Positions 21,700 to 32,444 of a stretch of 64,000 nucleotides of DNA are shown in pieces. The DNA comes from Siderastrea radians (lineage: Eukaryota > Cnidaria > Anthozoa > Scleractinia > Rhizangiidae): NCBI GenBank assembly GCA_964017195.1, contig OZ024887.1, positions 9,789,660 through 9,853,659 on the forward strand. Reading direction: 5' to 3'. Position numbers and translations under genes: made by a program. Under the pieces are notes generated by a model. The model was not told the origin of the DNA. It saw nothing but the letters and a program-made list of their open reading frames with translations, and did no database searches. The stretch's first letter is position 1; the number at the start of each line of letters is the position of its first letter.

Positions 21700-22252
21700 T
21701 TTAACTCAAGTTTAATGAAGTTAATTATATTTTTCTTAGCCCGGCGTAGCCTCCAAAGCATTCCTCCAACGCATTCCTCCAGGGAGAAATGGATTGCGTG
21801 TCAAGCAACTGAAATAGCAATCAACATTCAAACTGATGGAGGCTTTAGCTGAAACGTCTTTGGCTAACAACTTTCACCTATGTCAACTCCTGACTACAAA
21901 TCAGACAAATACTTAACCTCCTAACTATCTACTGCACAGCTCGATGTTACAGCGACGAACCTCTCTTGGGAATACCGAAGATCTGTCGAACATCAACAAA
22001 ACCACACCAAAGTCCACGAATGAACCAATGGCATGTGCTGGCAAGGCACCAGGGGCTCACAGGATCTTGTGGTTAATTGCTAATACCCTGCAAGCATAGG
22101 TTTTTTGGTAACTATGTTCTGGTGGAAGAATAAGAACACCTCTGCGCAAAATCATCTGATCTCCTGTCGTGCAGTTTGCGCGTGCGCTCTCATGCTAACT
22201 TAAAAAAAAAAATTCAACTCCACGAAAACGTAACCTGCACCTGGTTTTATTT
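21700..22252. other. No gene recognised
   Basis: Intergenic. A short tandem 'gcattcctccaacgcattcctcca' duplication occurs near 21758-21782. Confidence 0.4.
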
Positions 22253-23511
22253 CATGGACCGCGCGAGGGGTAGGCTGAGGGGGCTTTAGCCCCCGCACTT
22301 TTTGGTGCCAAAAAAATAAATAAAATAAAATAAATAAAAATAAGAAAGTTGGAGAATTCATTGGTCAGTGATTAGTTTCAGGATTAACCAGTACTTCGTT
22401 TTCCCTAGTTAGATCTAATTTTCAAACAGTAACGGAATAGAAACGGAATTCTCCGCCCATTGTAATGACCTACAATGCTCAGTCCTTTGATTGCAATCGA
22501 CTGAAGTTGACATTCTCGCTATCGTTTGGCCTCTATCTCTTGTGAACTCTCATTGACTACCTTCTGCTCTAAAGAGTATGAATTTTTGTCGACTCTCGTT
22601 TTTGTTTGGCCCGGCATAACGAACTGCAGTCTGTCTCCAGATAGGATTATCGGCAACAGCTTGCTTTGGTATTTGCTGAAAACTTTGCAACTAGGATAGC
22701 CGCCGAAAGTTTTGCCGAAAGATCTCTGTCGCTCCTAACGATGAGAAATAAGGCATTCATGCAGCAGTCAGGACATAACGACACACTGACTTTGGTGAAA
22801 TATATAGTTCATGATACTAAGCTCAGCTTTCTTAGATGGCCGACTTATTCTGTAATATGCCGACAGGTTTGCTTGTACAAGTCTTAAGAAAAATGTTTTT
22901 GAGTTTGAGACCTTAAATGCGAATAAGTCAAGATTTGCACCTTTCAGGATACGACTTAAAATGTGTGTAGAGATGAAAGAACAGGCTCAGGCGCATTATT
23001 TTGGAACTATCCTGGCTATTCCCGTTCCGGTTTATGAATAACAGAATATCCAGAACACTGAATCCCTAAAAGACCGAATTCCGTTCATTTTGTTATCGTT
23101 AATACATTACTGAGGGAAGGGAATAGTGTCCATACTGAGAAAACACTAGCTGTATATTGTCGTCTATTCCGGATTAGACCACCAAAACGTGCCCTAAGTA
23201 ACAACATTATTAATCACTGGTTAGTTCAAAGAGTTTGACACCCTTAATTTAGCTTTGATCCGTTACTAATGGGTATATATATTTCAATGAATTTATATTG
23301 CGCATGTCCTATGTGATGGGTATAAACAGAAGCCTATCACTCCGTGATATGCTCCTGGTATAAAGTAACAACTTTTAACACACTTGGCCGCCCTAGATGC
23401 ATTGTTAGTCACTAAAAAGAAACAATTTGCGTGAGGCTGTCAGCTCCCCCCCCCTCACCATATCCCCATCGAGTTAGCCCCCCCACTTTAAAATAGGCCG
23501 CGCGGTCCCTG
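22253..23511. mobile_element. 1.26 kb non-autonomous DNA transposon candidate
   Basis: The ends ca(t/g)ggaccgcgcg(a/g) are inverted repeats (12 of 14 bases). They are flanked on both sides by 'tattt', a possible target duplication, although hAT elements normally give 8 bp. The left end also has a local hairpin gggggctttagccccc, and the right end carries C-rich tracts. The longest frame inside (22666-22887) shows no transposase motif. It is a non-autonomous element, superfamily uncertain. Confidence 0.6.
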
Positions 23512-23808
23512 TATTTGAACAATGCTTTAAAACTCCAGATAAATCCTATTAAAATAAAGCATTAACAATTGCTGGCTCGTCTTTCTGCTTTTCTCTGAGC
23601 TGCTAGAAGTGGCGGAATTTAAAAAAAAAAATGAAATCTGTCGGGTGCAACAAGTTTGCAAGCGTATCACATCACGCGCACTTTTTGACCACATTCAAAG
23701 CTTTGTACCGGTTGAAAGCCGGTTAGAAACCAGTATTTTTAATTAATCGGACGGTTTTGCGCAGAGGTTATAGATTCCCTGCCAACACATAGGGTGAGTA
23801 AGAAATTT
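23512..23808. other. No gene recognised
   Basis: Short spacer between two mobile elements. Confidence 0.4.
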
Positions 23809-23970
23809 TAGCCTGCGTAGCAAGCGTTTCCGAGGGTTTTACCGCACCTTCGAAACATTTTTCGCTTTTTGGTTTCGCCCCCCCCCCCCCCCCCAATTTT
23901 CACGCTGCCAAAAGCGCAAAGTCCGTCAAGCACATGGAATAGCCTACGGAAACGCTTGCGACGTAGGCTA
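23809..23970. mobile_element. 162 bp MITE with 24 bp inverted ends
   Basis: tagcctgcgtagcaagcg at the left end mirrors cgcttgcgacgtaggcta at the right end; 24 bp pair with few mismatches. The interior contains 'ttcgctttttgg' and a poly-C run at 23878-23894. A related copy begins at 34359 and a related reversed fragment lies at 35283-35390, so this is a multi-copy family in the window. Confidence 0.8.
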
Positions 23971-24149
23971 AAGAAACCTCTGCTTGCGGGCACGAGATAA
24001 AAGTGTTACTAAACGTTCGTGTGTACGGTATTTAAGTCGTTGGAGAGCTCTGCGTGGACCTTAGTGACCCTTGAAATCGAAACGCGTGAAACTAAACATG
24101 AAAAACCTTTGAATGACAAGGAAGCAAATATTAGGCTGCTTCTCTGCAT

Positions 24150-26350
24150 CTTAGACGGACAATACAAATGAATAATAATAAAGAAAAACAAGGTCACTAT
24201 GTTCTTCAACGTGGCTGCTTATAAAGACGGTTTTTTAACATATTTTTATCGTTTAATTTTCATTTGGCATCGACTTTGTCAGAAGCACAACTTTCTACAA
24301 TCATTCGCTTGTTGCAAGAGTTTGCGTGACGAAATTAACACCCGCTGGAAACCACGCCAAATTGTCCCACCAGAGTCACGCGAACTATTTTTAGCGTTTA
24401 TCAGATTTTGCAAGTTTTCCGTGACGATTGTTAAAATTTTTATTACTTTAAAACTCAACGAACACTTAAATTAGCTGTTAATGATAAAATCCCTAAATTT
24501 GATGAATCAAGACGTCGCAAAATAGTAGTTCAGGTAAATTCAATCTTTCTGACACCGGGTCAAGATGACTTTCGTTCTAAAAAGTAAAACCATTTTCACT
24601 TTGACAAGGAAGAAGCCTTTTCTTAAAGACGAATAATTTTTCTGGTTCGTTTAATACTAGAGAATATCGGCCGATTGCTTGCTCAGTATAATTGTTTAAT
24701 TTTAAAAAGTGCTTTGTTACTGGCTGTAAATTTAAATTCAACACAGTCATGCCCAGTCACATCATTAGTATTACAATTGTCACTCCTTCGAATAGCCTGT
24801 ACTCAATATCGACAATCAGCACATCCGAAATCCAACATAATCCAAGCTTTGTCAGGTGGCTTTCTCCACTTGTATCTCGATTTCACGTTGCCTTAGACAA
24901 CATAAAAGGACAAAAACTCTGCACGTGTGGTAAGCTAGTTTACAGCAGTTCTCGATATTTGATGGTCAAAAATAGGAATCTTAAATACCGTAACTGCAAA
25001 ACACCGCTGTCAATTTGTCATATTGCATTCGGCGCCATCTAAAGAGCAATGGCTGTTATTCCTGGCTATGTCGCACCGATTGTTGGCGGATTATTTTTCG
25101 TCGTTGCAGCTATAGTGGGAGCGTGTCTCTATTGTTTTTATTTCAAAACTCGAAAAACTGTCAGCGAACAAGGAAGTTAAACTACAAACAGTTTCAAACG
25201 TGACTTCGGAGTGGCTTACCCTTTTGCATTTTACTTGGCGGTGCTCTCTCCGATCGAGTGTTACAGCGCTCCATTTACGATCGAAACGATAGATGAAAGG
25301 AGCTTGGCTTCAAAATGCTTCGTTATAGAAGAGGATTGGAAACTGCCTGAGAAGGCAAGGGTTTGTGAAAGCACAGGCTACGATAAACCATTGAGGTCGC
25401 CGTGTCATCTGCAGGTCATCCGAGAGACAGAGGAAGAAAATTAAGCAGAAGCTGACGGGTGTTCGTTCAACTCTAAAAAGAACACATGTACAGTACAAGG
25501 AGTCTGATTTTGAAGCGCTTCACTTCCTTGTGGACCCAGGTTCAAAATGTAAACAAACTGGAAAGTGTAGCTTGCCAATTTATTCACACTTTAGGATTCC
25601 ACGCGCCAAAAAGTTAACTTTGTTACACGAATGGGACCCAAGCTCAGAGTAGTAATTCTCCTTGATGGTTGCCAGCCCATTTTAGCAGTAGATGATGGTG
25701 CATAAAGAGAGTTTCTTTGATCCTTCAATTAATTGAAGTTCCGATTTCACCTGCTGTCTGCGCACTAAACTAACATGTTGTGTAACGAAATAGCAGACTG
25801 ATCACGTGATTTTCATGTCATTATGTTCATTTCAGAATTTAATTTGGTTTAAAAATTAAACATAACTAAATTTTAATAAATTGCTTATGATATCTCAATC
25901 CCTGAGCTCTACAAAGCGATTTTTATTTAATATAACTTAATTTAGGTGTACTTATAATTCTCTGTAACAACAGGTTACCAAATGTGTCTTTGTGGAGACA
26001 TAATTCTTTATTTTGAGAAATTTACTTGAGTGAAATCCGATACTTTTTACCCTGAGTAGCAGGCGTAAAACGGGAAGGGGTAGATCCCCATTTTCCCGCT
26101 ACTTTGTCGCCCCCCTATTCCCTCCCCGTTTAAGGCTGCTTCGCAAGCTGATATTTTTAAACCGCCATGTTTTAATTTAAAACATACCCATTCTAATTAT
26201 GAAACATGGGCCCCTGGGTATATCTTTTTGCTTTCTACTGCATTTAATATGCCAAATGCCTGCAATTGCTTGCAAAAAGCTAACGCCCCTTCATTGTCAA
26301 ATTGCATGTGGGGCTGAAGATTTTGCTCTTTAAGACCACTTACTTTACGT
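24150..26350 (+). repeat. Duplicated gene block, copy 1 (most diverged)
   Basis: This block aligns colinearly with 29083-31140: the same upstream motifs (gcttgctcag, catccgaaat, tcgatttcac), the membrane-protein frame, and the same downstream motifs (gccaaaaagttaac, tgatggttg, ctaacg.cccttcattgt). It is clearly more diverged than copies 2 and 3 are from each other, with small indels. A short foldback (26058-26125, gcaggcgtaaaacggg...) is inserted near its 3' end. Confidence 0.75.
25049..25498 (+). pseudogene. Small membrane-protein gene, pseudogene copy
   Basis: Starting at ATG 25049, the reading frame matches the intact paralogs at 30038 and 57525, beginning with the same signature GYVAPIVGGLFFVV membrane helix. 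It is cut by TAA at 25178-25180, where the paralogs have CAA, and again at 25442-25444, where they have GAA. Between the stops the frame is intact and the protein still aligns (SPIE, DERS.ASKC, WKLPEKARVC, RSPCHLQVIRETEEEN). The two nonsense changes and the older divergence indicate a dead copy, unless the first 43 codons alone are used. Confidence 0.75.
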
Positions 26351-27009
26351 GAGCCGAATGGAATTTGAGTTTAGGCCGACTCAAATAAAGTAATTGTAAG
26401 CTACTAAATCTTTGACAAATATTTATAGAGAACAAGGGTTTCAAACTACCACCAATAGACACACTCAAAAGTTAGATCAACATTACATGAACCAGAGTTT
26501 GCTGAATCTGCGTGCAGTAAGGCTTTGAATGGCAAGTTCTGAAATGGCAACTTGCCACACAGCTTTGCTGTAACTCGCCATTTCAGTGCAGACTTGCGCG
26601 TGCGGTATGCGCACCATGACCAAAGAAAAACAATACATGAACTCTGAGATTTGCGTCGACTTTGCGTTGGGTGGCCATACGATAGAAACCTTGCGCCAAC
26701 GTACCTTGTGTGCAAACTTGAGCTGTACAAGGCTTTAGTTGCACAGTACAATGGATGTGACGACGTCGACGTTAATGCTATATTCTCCATAACCGTTGTT
26801 ATTGACATGTGTTCATTTGGCATTAAAGGGGAAATAAATTCCGATGATCGACTACTTGTTTTAAAGTCGCATGCTATTTTTTAGCCTTCTCGCTTGCAAA
26901 GGACTCAAGCCACGGTATATGGATAAAATTTTTGATCATTAATTTCCATAAATGTTACTTGTCATTATCTCTAACCTCTAGCTGATCAACTTAAGTGTAA
27001 TGCGCTTTT
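26351..27009. other. No gene recognised; diverged repeat shared with 38332-38400
   Basis: About 70 bp at 26778-26850 (tattctccataacc...gaaataaatt.cgat) resembles 38332-38400. The 125-codon minus-strand frame at 26446-26823 overlaps it and has no protein-like domain. Confidence 0.4.
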
Positions 27010-27010
27010 G

Positions 27011-27052
<42 letters not shown>

Positions 27053-27067
27053 AAATAATTTTTATTA

Positions 27068-27120
<53 letters not shown>

Positions 27121-27350
27121 GTAGCTGTTATGCACCCAAAGTAGAAATTTCCCGGTAACCGAGGGAAACGAGTTTTTACTTTTTCTTTTCTCGGAAGATC
27201 AGCTGTGGGTTGCGGAGAGTGGGGGAATGGGGGAGGGAGGGCGCACAAGAGCAAATTAAAACTCAAGAAAAACCTCTGACTCCCCAGCAGGAGTCCACCA
27301 TATAACCCTCCACACAGTGGTCGGATGCTCTAACCACTGAGCTACAAACA
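27010..27350 (-). mobile_element. tRNA-derived SINE with (ATT)n tail, candidate
   Basis: On the minus strand the 5' end reads tagctcagtggttagagca, a good tRNA D-arm and pol III box A (27334-27344 complement). A roughly 200 bp unrelated body follows, and then an (AAT)n tract (27010-27121). Head, body and simple-repeat tail in this order is the layout of a tRNA-derived SINE. A clear box B and an acceptor stem are not visible, so it is not a functional tRNA gene. Confidence 0.5.
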
Positions 27351-27522
27351 TAAGGCAATCTATTGGTCACGCAGCTGTAGGTATCAAGACATTGTTCTTC
27401 AAAACTGCTGAAAATTTGCTACAAAAATGATAACAACTGAAGTTGCTCAAAAGCTGCTCGATAATGGAAAAAATTGCTCCTAAATTGCGAAGAGTTGTTC
27501 ACAAGTACATCTACCCGCCCGT

Positions 27523-27625
27523 CCAGTGCCCCCAGTGCCCCCAGTGCCCCCAGTGCCCCCCAGTGCCCCCAGTGCCCCCAGTGCCCCCCAGTACCCCCAG
27601 TGCCCTTAGTGCCCCCAGCGCCCCA
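27523..27625. repeat. CAGTGCCCCC minisatellite
   Basis: About ten tandem copies of a 9-11 bp unit, CAGTGCCCCC, with small length variants. Because the unit is not a multiple of three, the open frame over it switches from Gln-Cys-Pro to Pro-Val-Pro repeats; it is not a gene. Confidence 0.9.
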
Positions 27626-27627
27626 CT

Positions 27628-28879
27628 GTCTATAGTTTTGAAGTTCAAAACTTCATGGTTAAAGTTCATAATTTTGAAGTTTTCAGAAGGAAAACCGATA
27701 AATGTCAGCCAGGAATTTTCTGACTAGAGGATATTGTTAATCATTTATACAAGAAAGATTCGCGTTCGCTTTCGACGAACACAGCAGCCTCTTATTTCCG
27801 TCATTTACCTCTCTTATTCTACCATTTCCTTTTATCTAGATATAACTCCTTAGAAACAGTCGAAATACTGTGTTTAGCTATTGTTAAAAAGAGGATAGAC
27901 CTTGATAGTTAAGTTTGATTCACCATGGTAAGTTTACGATCCACTACTTTTTATTCAGACGATTAAAAGTACTTAGGCCATATTCTGGTTTCGTCCTTGT
28001 TAACGAAACCAGCAAGAAAATTTTTTTAACAACGCGAGAAAGGCTGTCCAAACGTGTGCACGGTTAACAAGCTGTATAACTGGACAGAGAAATGCTGACC
28101 ACACAGCTGACGTTATATATTTTATATTTCTCCTAAATTTTGTCAAAATTTTGACTTCTTCAGGAAATCAGGGGAGCGCTAATTGGAGAGTGGGCGCTTA
28201 TTTCTTTTTTGACATTAACTTCGGAATGTGAAAAAGCACTTAAGGAGGCTCGCAACAGTTTTTTGGGCTTGGAGTGTATCTTTTTAATTCAAAATTTCGC
28301 ATAGAAGATAAACTTCGATTTCCTTGATACTATACCACCTTTTCAACATATGACCAAAGCTTATTTTTCCGTTGGTTCCCTAGCAACGGCTGTCACCATA
28401 GCAATGGTAATGGACAGCCCCTCATTTTAAATAATGTCGAATATCTCGGAAACTTGTCAGACACTTTATGACGAAACTTGAACTATTTGAGCTACTCATC
28501 CTACACAACTTGTATGCGAACTTAGGGAAACATCGACTCATTTTTTACGGGCTGATTTGGATCATTCCTGCAACTTTCTCCAACATTTCAAGAAAGATAA
28601 ACCTCAACACGTTCTCTTTTCAGCTGAAAGATCTTTTGTGTTCGTTTTGAAGGGGGCTCGTTATATACGTGTATACTGTGGAAGTCCGATGCAACGTACC
28701 CCTATATAAAGAAGACCCGGGCTTCACGAACGATATTCTTCAGCCCAGTAATAGTAAAATGTATGAAAATTACCCCGATACCACAAGCCCCCGTTAAAAC
28801 GAACACATCTCGCCATTTCTTTGGCCCTCCGTTACTGTATCTAATCAGGCTTCCACTGTATGTATTAATCCCCGGCTAA
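27628..28879. other. No gene recognised
   Basis: No exon or domain is seen. The stretch 28240-28450 ('ctagcaacggctgtcaccatagcaatgg', split here by mismatches) resembles repeat-derived DNA. Confidence 0.4.
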
Positions 28880-29070
28880 GCGATCAAACATTGTCGTCCA
28901 ACATCGTGTTTGTCACACCAAACGTTCGGTGGCCAAACGGGTGAGCAATGTTTAACCAAACATCGGACAATGGGAAACCATTTAAACGCAGCGTTGAGAA
29001 GGGTGGCTAAACAGTAAAACATGTTCGTCCAACACTATTTTGGACAAAAATGTCTGATTGTTTTAGTCGG
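28880..29070. mobile_element. Candidate foldback MITE
   Basis: Opposed copies of 'caaacattg', 'cgtccaaca' and 'tggccaaacgggtg' / 'gggtggctaaac' give an imperfect foldback of about 190 bp similar in vocabulary to 16330-16625. The ends are not sharply defined. Confidence 0.4.
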
Positions 29071-29082
29071 GCTCTAGGCTGC

Positions 29083-31358
29083 GTAGGACGGACAATGCAA
29101 TTGAATAAGAATAATGAACAACAAGGTACGCGGGGCTGCTTGTAAAGGCTTTATCTCCAGCGATTTTTCAATACATTTTACATTTTTATTCTCATTAGTT
29201 TGCAATTTGGCATGACCTTGTACAATCATTCGCTTGTTGACAGCGTTTGCGTGACTAGATTAACAACCGCTCGAAACCACGCCAAATACGTACACACAAT
29301 TGTCCAGAGTCACGCGAACAATTTTTGGCGATTAATTCTCATCAGACTTTGCAATTTTTTGTGACGATTTGTTAAACCTTTTCATTACTTATAAAACAAA
29401 TTTTAAATTCAAAGAGCGTTTACATTAGCTGTTAATGATAAAATCACTAAACTGTGCTTAAATCAGACTGATCAAGTTGTCGCAAAATAGTAGCTTAGGT
29501 AAATTCAATCTTTCTGACACCAGGTTAAGGTGATTTTCTTTTCAAAAAGTAGTATTGTTTTTCACTTTGACAAAGATGAACAATCTTTCTGACTCACTTA
29601 AATTGTTTAATAAGAATATCAGCCGATTGCTTGCTCAGTGTTGTGTTTAATGTTTTAAAATACTCTTTTCATAGCGAAAATTTAAATTTAACACAGACAT
29701 GCCCCGTCACGTTATTATTATTGGAAGGTAAACAATTGTCACTTCAGGCACGTACAACTTCGAATAGTTTGCTCAATATCAACAATCAGCACATCCGAAA
29801 TACAACATCGTTCAAGCTTTATGGTCTTCTCTACTCGTAGCTCGATTTCACCGTTGTTGCTTAACTCTTAGGAAGCAACGTTGATTCTGGACGATATACA
29901 AGGGCGAAAACTACGCACGTGGGGACAACTAGTTTGTGACAGTCCTCGATATCGATGGTCAAAAACACGTATCTTAAATAGCTGCAAGACATCGCTGGAT
30001 AATTTTTCATATTGCGTTTGTCGCCACCTAAAGAACAATGGCTGATATTCCTGGCTATGTCGCACCGATTGTTGGCGGATTGTTTTTCGTCGTTTCAGCT
30101 ATAGTGGGAGCGTGTCTGTATTGTTTTTATTTCAAAACTCGAAAAGCTGTCAGCGAACAAGGAAGTCAAACTACAAACAGTTTCAAACGAAACTTCGGAG
30201 TGGCTAACCCTTTTGCATTTTATTTGGCGGGGGTTTCTCCGATCGAATTTAGCAGCGGTCCATGTACGATCGAAATGAAAGATGAAAGGAGCTTCGCTTC
30301 AAAATGTTATGTACCAGAAGAGCATTGGAAACTTCCTGAGAAGGCACGGGTTTGTAGAAGCACAAGCTACGATAAACCGTTAAGGTCGCCATGTCATCTG
30401 CAGGTCATCCGAGAGACAGAGGAAGAAAATGAAGAAGAAACTAACGGGTGTTCGTTCAACTCTAAAGAGAACACAGTAGAAGAAGTCTGGTTTTGAAGCG
30501 TGCCACTTCCTTTTGGACCCAGATTCAAAACGTAAACAAACTGAAAGTGTAACTTGCCAGACATTGTAAAACAAACATAACTTGTACTTGAATATTCATA
30601 CTTTAGGATTTCATCCACGGGCCAAAAAGTTAACTTCATTACACGAATGGGATCCTAGATTAAAGCAGCAATTCTCCATGATGGTTGGCTACCCAGTTCA
30701 GTAGTGGATGATGGCAGATAAAGACAGAATTTCACCTGCCGTCTGCGTGAAAAAAACTAGAACTATCATCTTTGTGTAAAGTAGAAACCGGTCACGCGAT
30801 TTTCATGGACTTCTATTTTGCAGTTCTTCTCAATCTCTGAGCTCTGCAAAGCAATTTGACTTAATTTAGGTGTGCTTTTAGTTTTCTGTATAACAGGTTA
30901 CCGATTGTGTCACCATTCAAGTCAATTCTTAGAGATTTACTTGGGAGTGGAATGAGATATTTCTAAACCGTCATGTTTTATATTGTAATTATGCAATGGA
31001 CTTGATGTATTTTGATACTCCTACTAGTATTGTGTGCTGCATTGTAGCAAAACGGTGGCAATTGCATGTAAAACGCTAACGGCCCTTCATTGTTGTCTTC
31101 ATTGAAGAGTTTGCTTTTTAAACGTAACTTGCACTGCATTAGCAGCTAATCTTTCAGAAATAACAAATTAAGTGTTAATTAAGGGACGTGGACTTCATAA
31201 TATTTGTAAGATATTCTTGTGAGTTATTACGTTCTTTTTTCTGCATTGTCACTTTAAAAACTCTTGAAGCTCACACCTTCAATTGTGAAAAAACGTTTTT
31301 TACTCAATATACTCGCTAAGACACTCAAATATTACACACAAACTGTAGGTAGCGTAAG
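29083..31358 (+). repeat. Duplicated gene block, copy 2
   Basis: From 29664 to 31358 this block is nearly identical to 56246-58868 once the 0.9 kb insert of the latter is removed. From 29083 to 29663 only copy 1 (24150 onward) aligns. So copy 3 was made from a copy-2-like source but lacks about 580 bp of the upstream part. The block includes about 1 kb 5' of the membrane-protein ATG and about 0.86 kb 3' of its stop. Confidence 0.85.
30038..30496 (+). CDS. Small single-pass membrane protein (paralog family), intact copy
   Basis: The 152-codon frame begins at an ATG in a good context (aagaacaATGG) and ends at TGA. Residues about 6-32 form one hydrophobic helix (YVAPIVGGLFFVVSAIVGAC), then LYCFYFKTRK as a basic stop-transfer signal, then a polar, probably cytosolic tail of about 115 residues. 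The tail has a SPIE motif, scattered cysteines, an acidic ETEEENEEE run and a C-terminal EEVWF. There is no signal-peptide-like cleavage site, so N-out/C-in is predicted. The same protein with about five amino-acid differences is encoded at 57525, and a pseudogene version at 25049. Conservation of the frame between paralogs argues for a real gene. No known family is recognised; function unknown. Confidence 0.65.
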   Translation: MADIPGYVAPIVGGLFFVVSAIVGACLYCFYFKTRKAVSEQGSQTTNSFKRNFGVANPFAFYLAGVSPIEFSSGPCTIEMKDERSFASKCYVPEEHWKLPEKARVCRSTSYDKPLRSPCHLQVIRETEEENEEETNGCSFNSKENTVEEVWF

Positions 31359-31382
31359 CTACAAAAGCTAATTGAGGCGAGG

Positions 31383-31571
31383 GACTCTCCTCCGCAGAGG
31401 CCCTTCTACAGCGCCCTTAAGAAAAGCGCGTGGAGGCTGGGTAGAGGGAAATAAAGCGCGCGGAGGAACGTGGCAAGGTTTTCCCTCTTCCAATCGTTCC
31501 TCGCGCTCCCGTTCACTGCACCCCCAGTTTTCTCTTTCCCTGTTCATAGGAGCCTCTGCAGAGGAGAGAGG
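31383..31571. mobile_element. 189 bp MITE with ~20 bp inverted ends
   Basis: The left end ctctcctccgcagaggc mirrors the right end gcctctgcagaggagag with one mismatch; similarity extends a few bases further. The interior has two gcgcg-type GC-rich blocks. It starts 25 bp after the end of the duplicated gene block, possibly marking its boundary. Confidence 0.75.
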
Positions 31572-31670
31572 GCGAGAGAGGTGAAGAGGAAAATTAGGCT
31601 CGGTTGTTTGGTGTTTTTCCGGTTTCCAGTAATGTGTGCGCGGTGGAATGCGGGTGCACAAAACACCTGG

Positions 31671-31812
31671 CCCCAGTTGTTCAAAAGTTGGATAGCGCTA
31701 TCCACCGGATAAATCACTATCCAGTGGATAAGCATTAGGGAAACCAATTGCGTTATCCAGTGGATAGAGGTTTATCCGGTGGATAGCACTATCCAACTTT
31801 TGAACAACTGGG
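31671..31812. mobile_element. 142 bp palindromic MITE, ~50 bp inverted ends, cctgg duplication
   Basis: Arms starting ccccagttgttcaaaagttg pair almost perfectly for about 50 bp (through 'atccaccggataaa'). The element is flanked on both sides by cctgg, a 5 bp direct repeat that fits a target-site duplication. The repeated 'ggata' words give secondary symmetry in the centre. No coding content. Confidence 0.85.
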
Positions 31813-32351
31813 GCCTGGGAGTCATCTCAAGTGGAAAATAGGATACAACTAAATTACTTGGTATATAAGCTCTTGGCAGTACTGGCTATGTATTGATAAA
31901 TAGCAAGAAAAAAGACAAAAAAACAAACAAACAAAAACATAACAACAACAACCATTTAACCATTATAGTTTACAAAAGGTAAAGGAATGAGGAGAGAGTT
32001 CATACAACAAGGAAGGGTGGCTATTAACGTATTGACTTCAACACAGTGATCCTTAATCAGCTGAAAGTAATTTGTCAAGATTTTCTTTTTGGGCTTTTGA
32101 TAAATGACACCGTAATTGAAAATAATCCCTGAAAAATGATAGAAAACAGAGAACAGTGTTTCAAGTTACTTCTCAGTAGCGTTTATTAGAGGATTTCATT
32201 TACACACGCAAGGGTTAGAACGGTATTACATGACTGAGGACTATTGCACATGCGTAAAGACCTAGCCAAATGCATGGAGACAAGTCAACGAAAGTTTGAA
32301 AATGTCAACTTGCCTTGCTTTAACGCGGGATTTTCTAAAAAACAAAAACTG
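31813..32351. other. No gene recognised
   Basis: AT-rich, with an A/CAAA-rich tract at 31915-31952. Confidence 0.4.
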
Positions 32352-32444
32352 CCAATTTATCCAAGTGCCTTAATTGCTCATTATGCTGTTCATTTGCGAC
32401 TAAATTGCTAAAAGTGCCGATTTTTACCAATTTATCCAAGTGCC
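32352..32444. repeat. Local ~75 bp tandem repeat split by the TTAA element
   Basis: The unit starts 'caatttatccaagtgcc', passes through 'ttaattgctcattatgctg' and ends 'gccgatttttac'. One full unit lies at 32352-32427. The second unit is broken at its TTAA, with its first part at 32428-32448 and its remainder at 37168-37228 beyond the inserted element. Confidence 0.85.

Noticed and set aside
26446..26823. 125-codon minus-strand frame
   Set aside because: No domain, overlaps a diverged repeat and a plus-strand frame of similar quality; likely chance.
27270..27350. Functional tRNA gene
   Set aside because: Only a D-arm/box A is convincing; no acceptor stem pairing or T-arm box B was found.
27443..27727. 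94-codon frame with Gln-Cys-Pro and Pro-Val-Pro repeats
   Set aside because: Produced by the CAGTGCCCCC minisatellite, whose unit length changes the frame.
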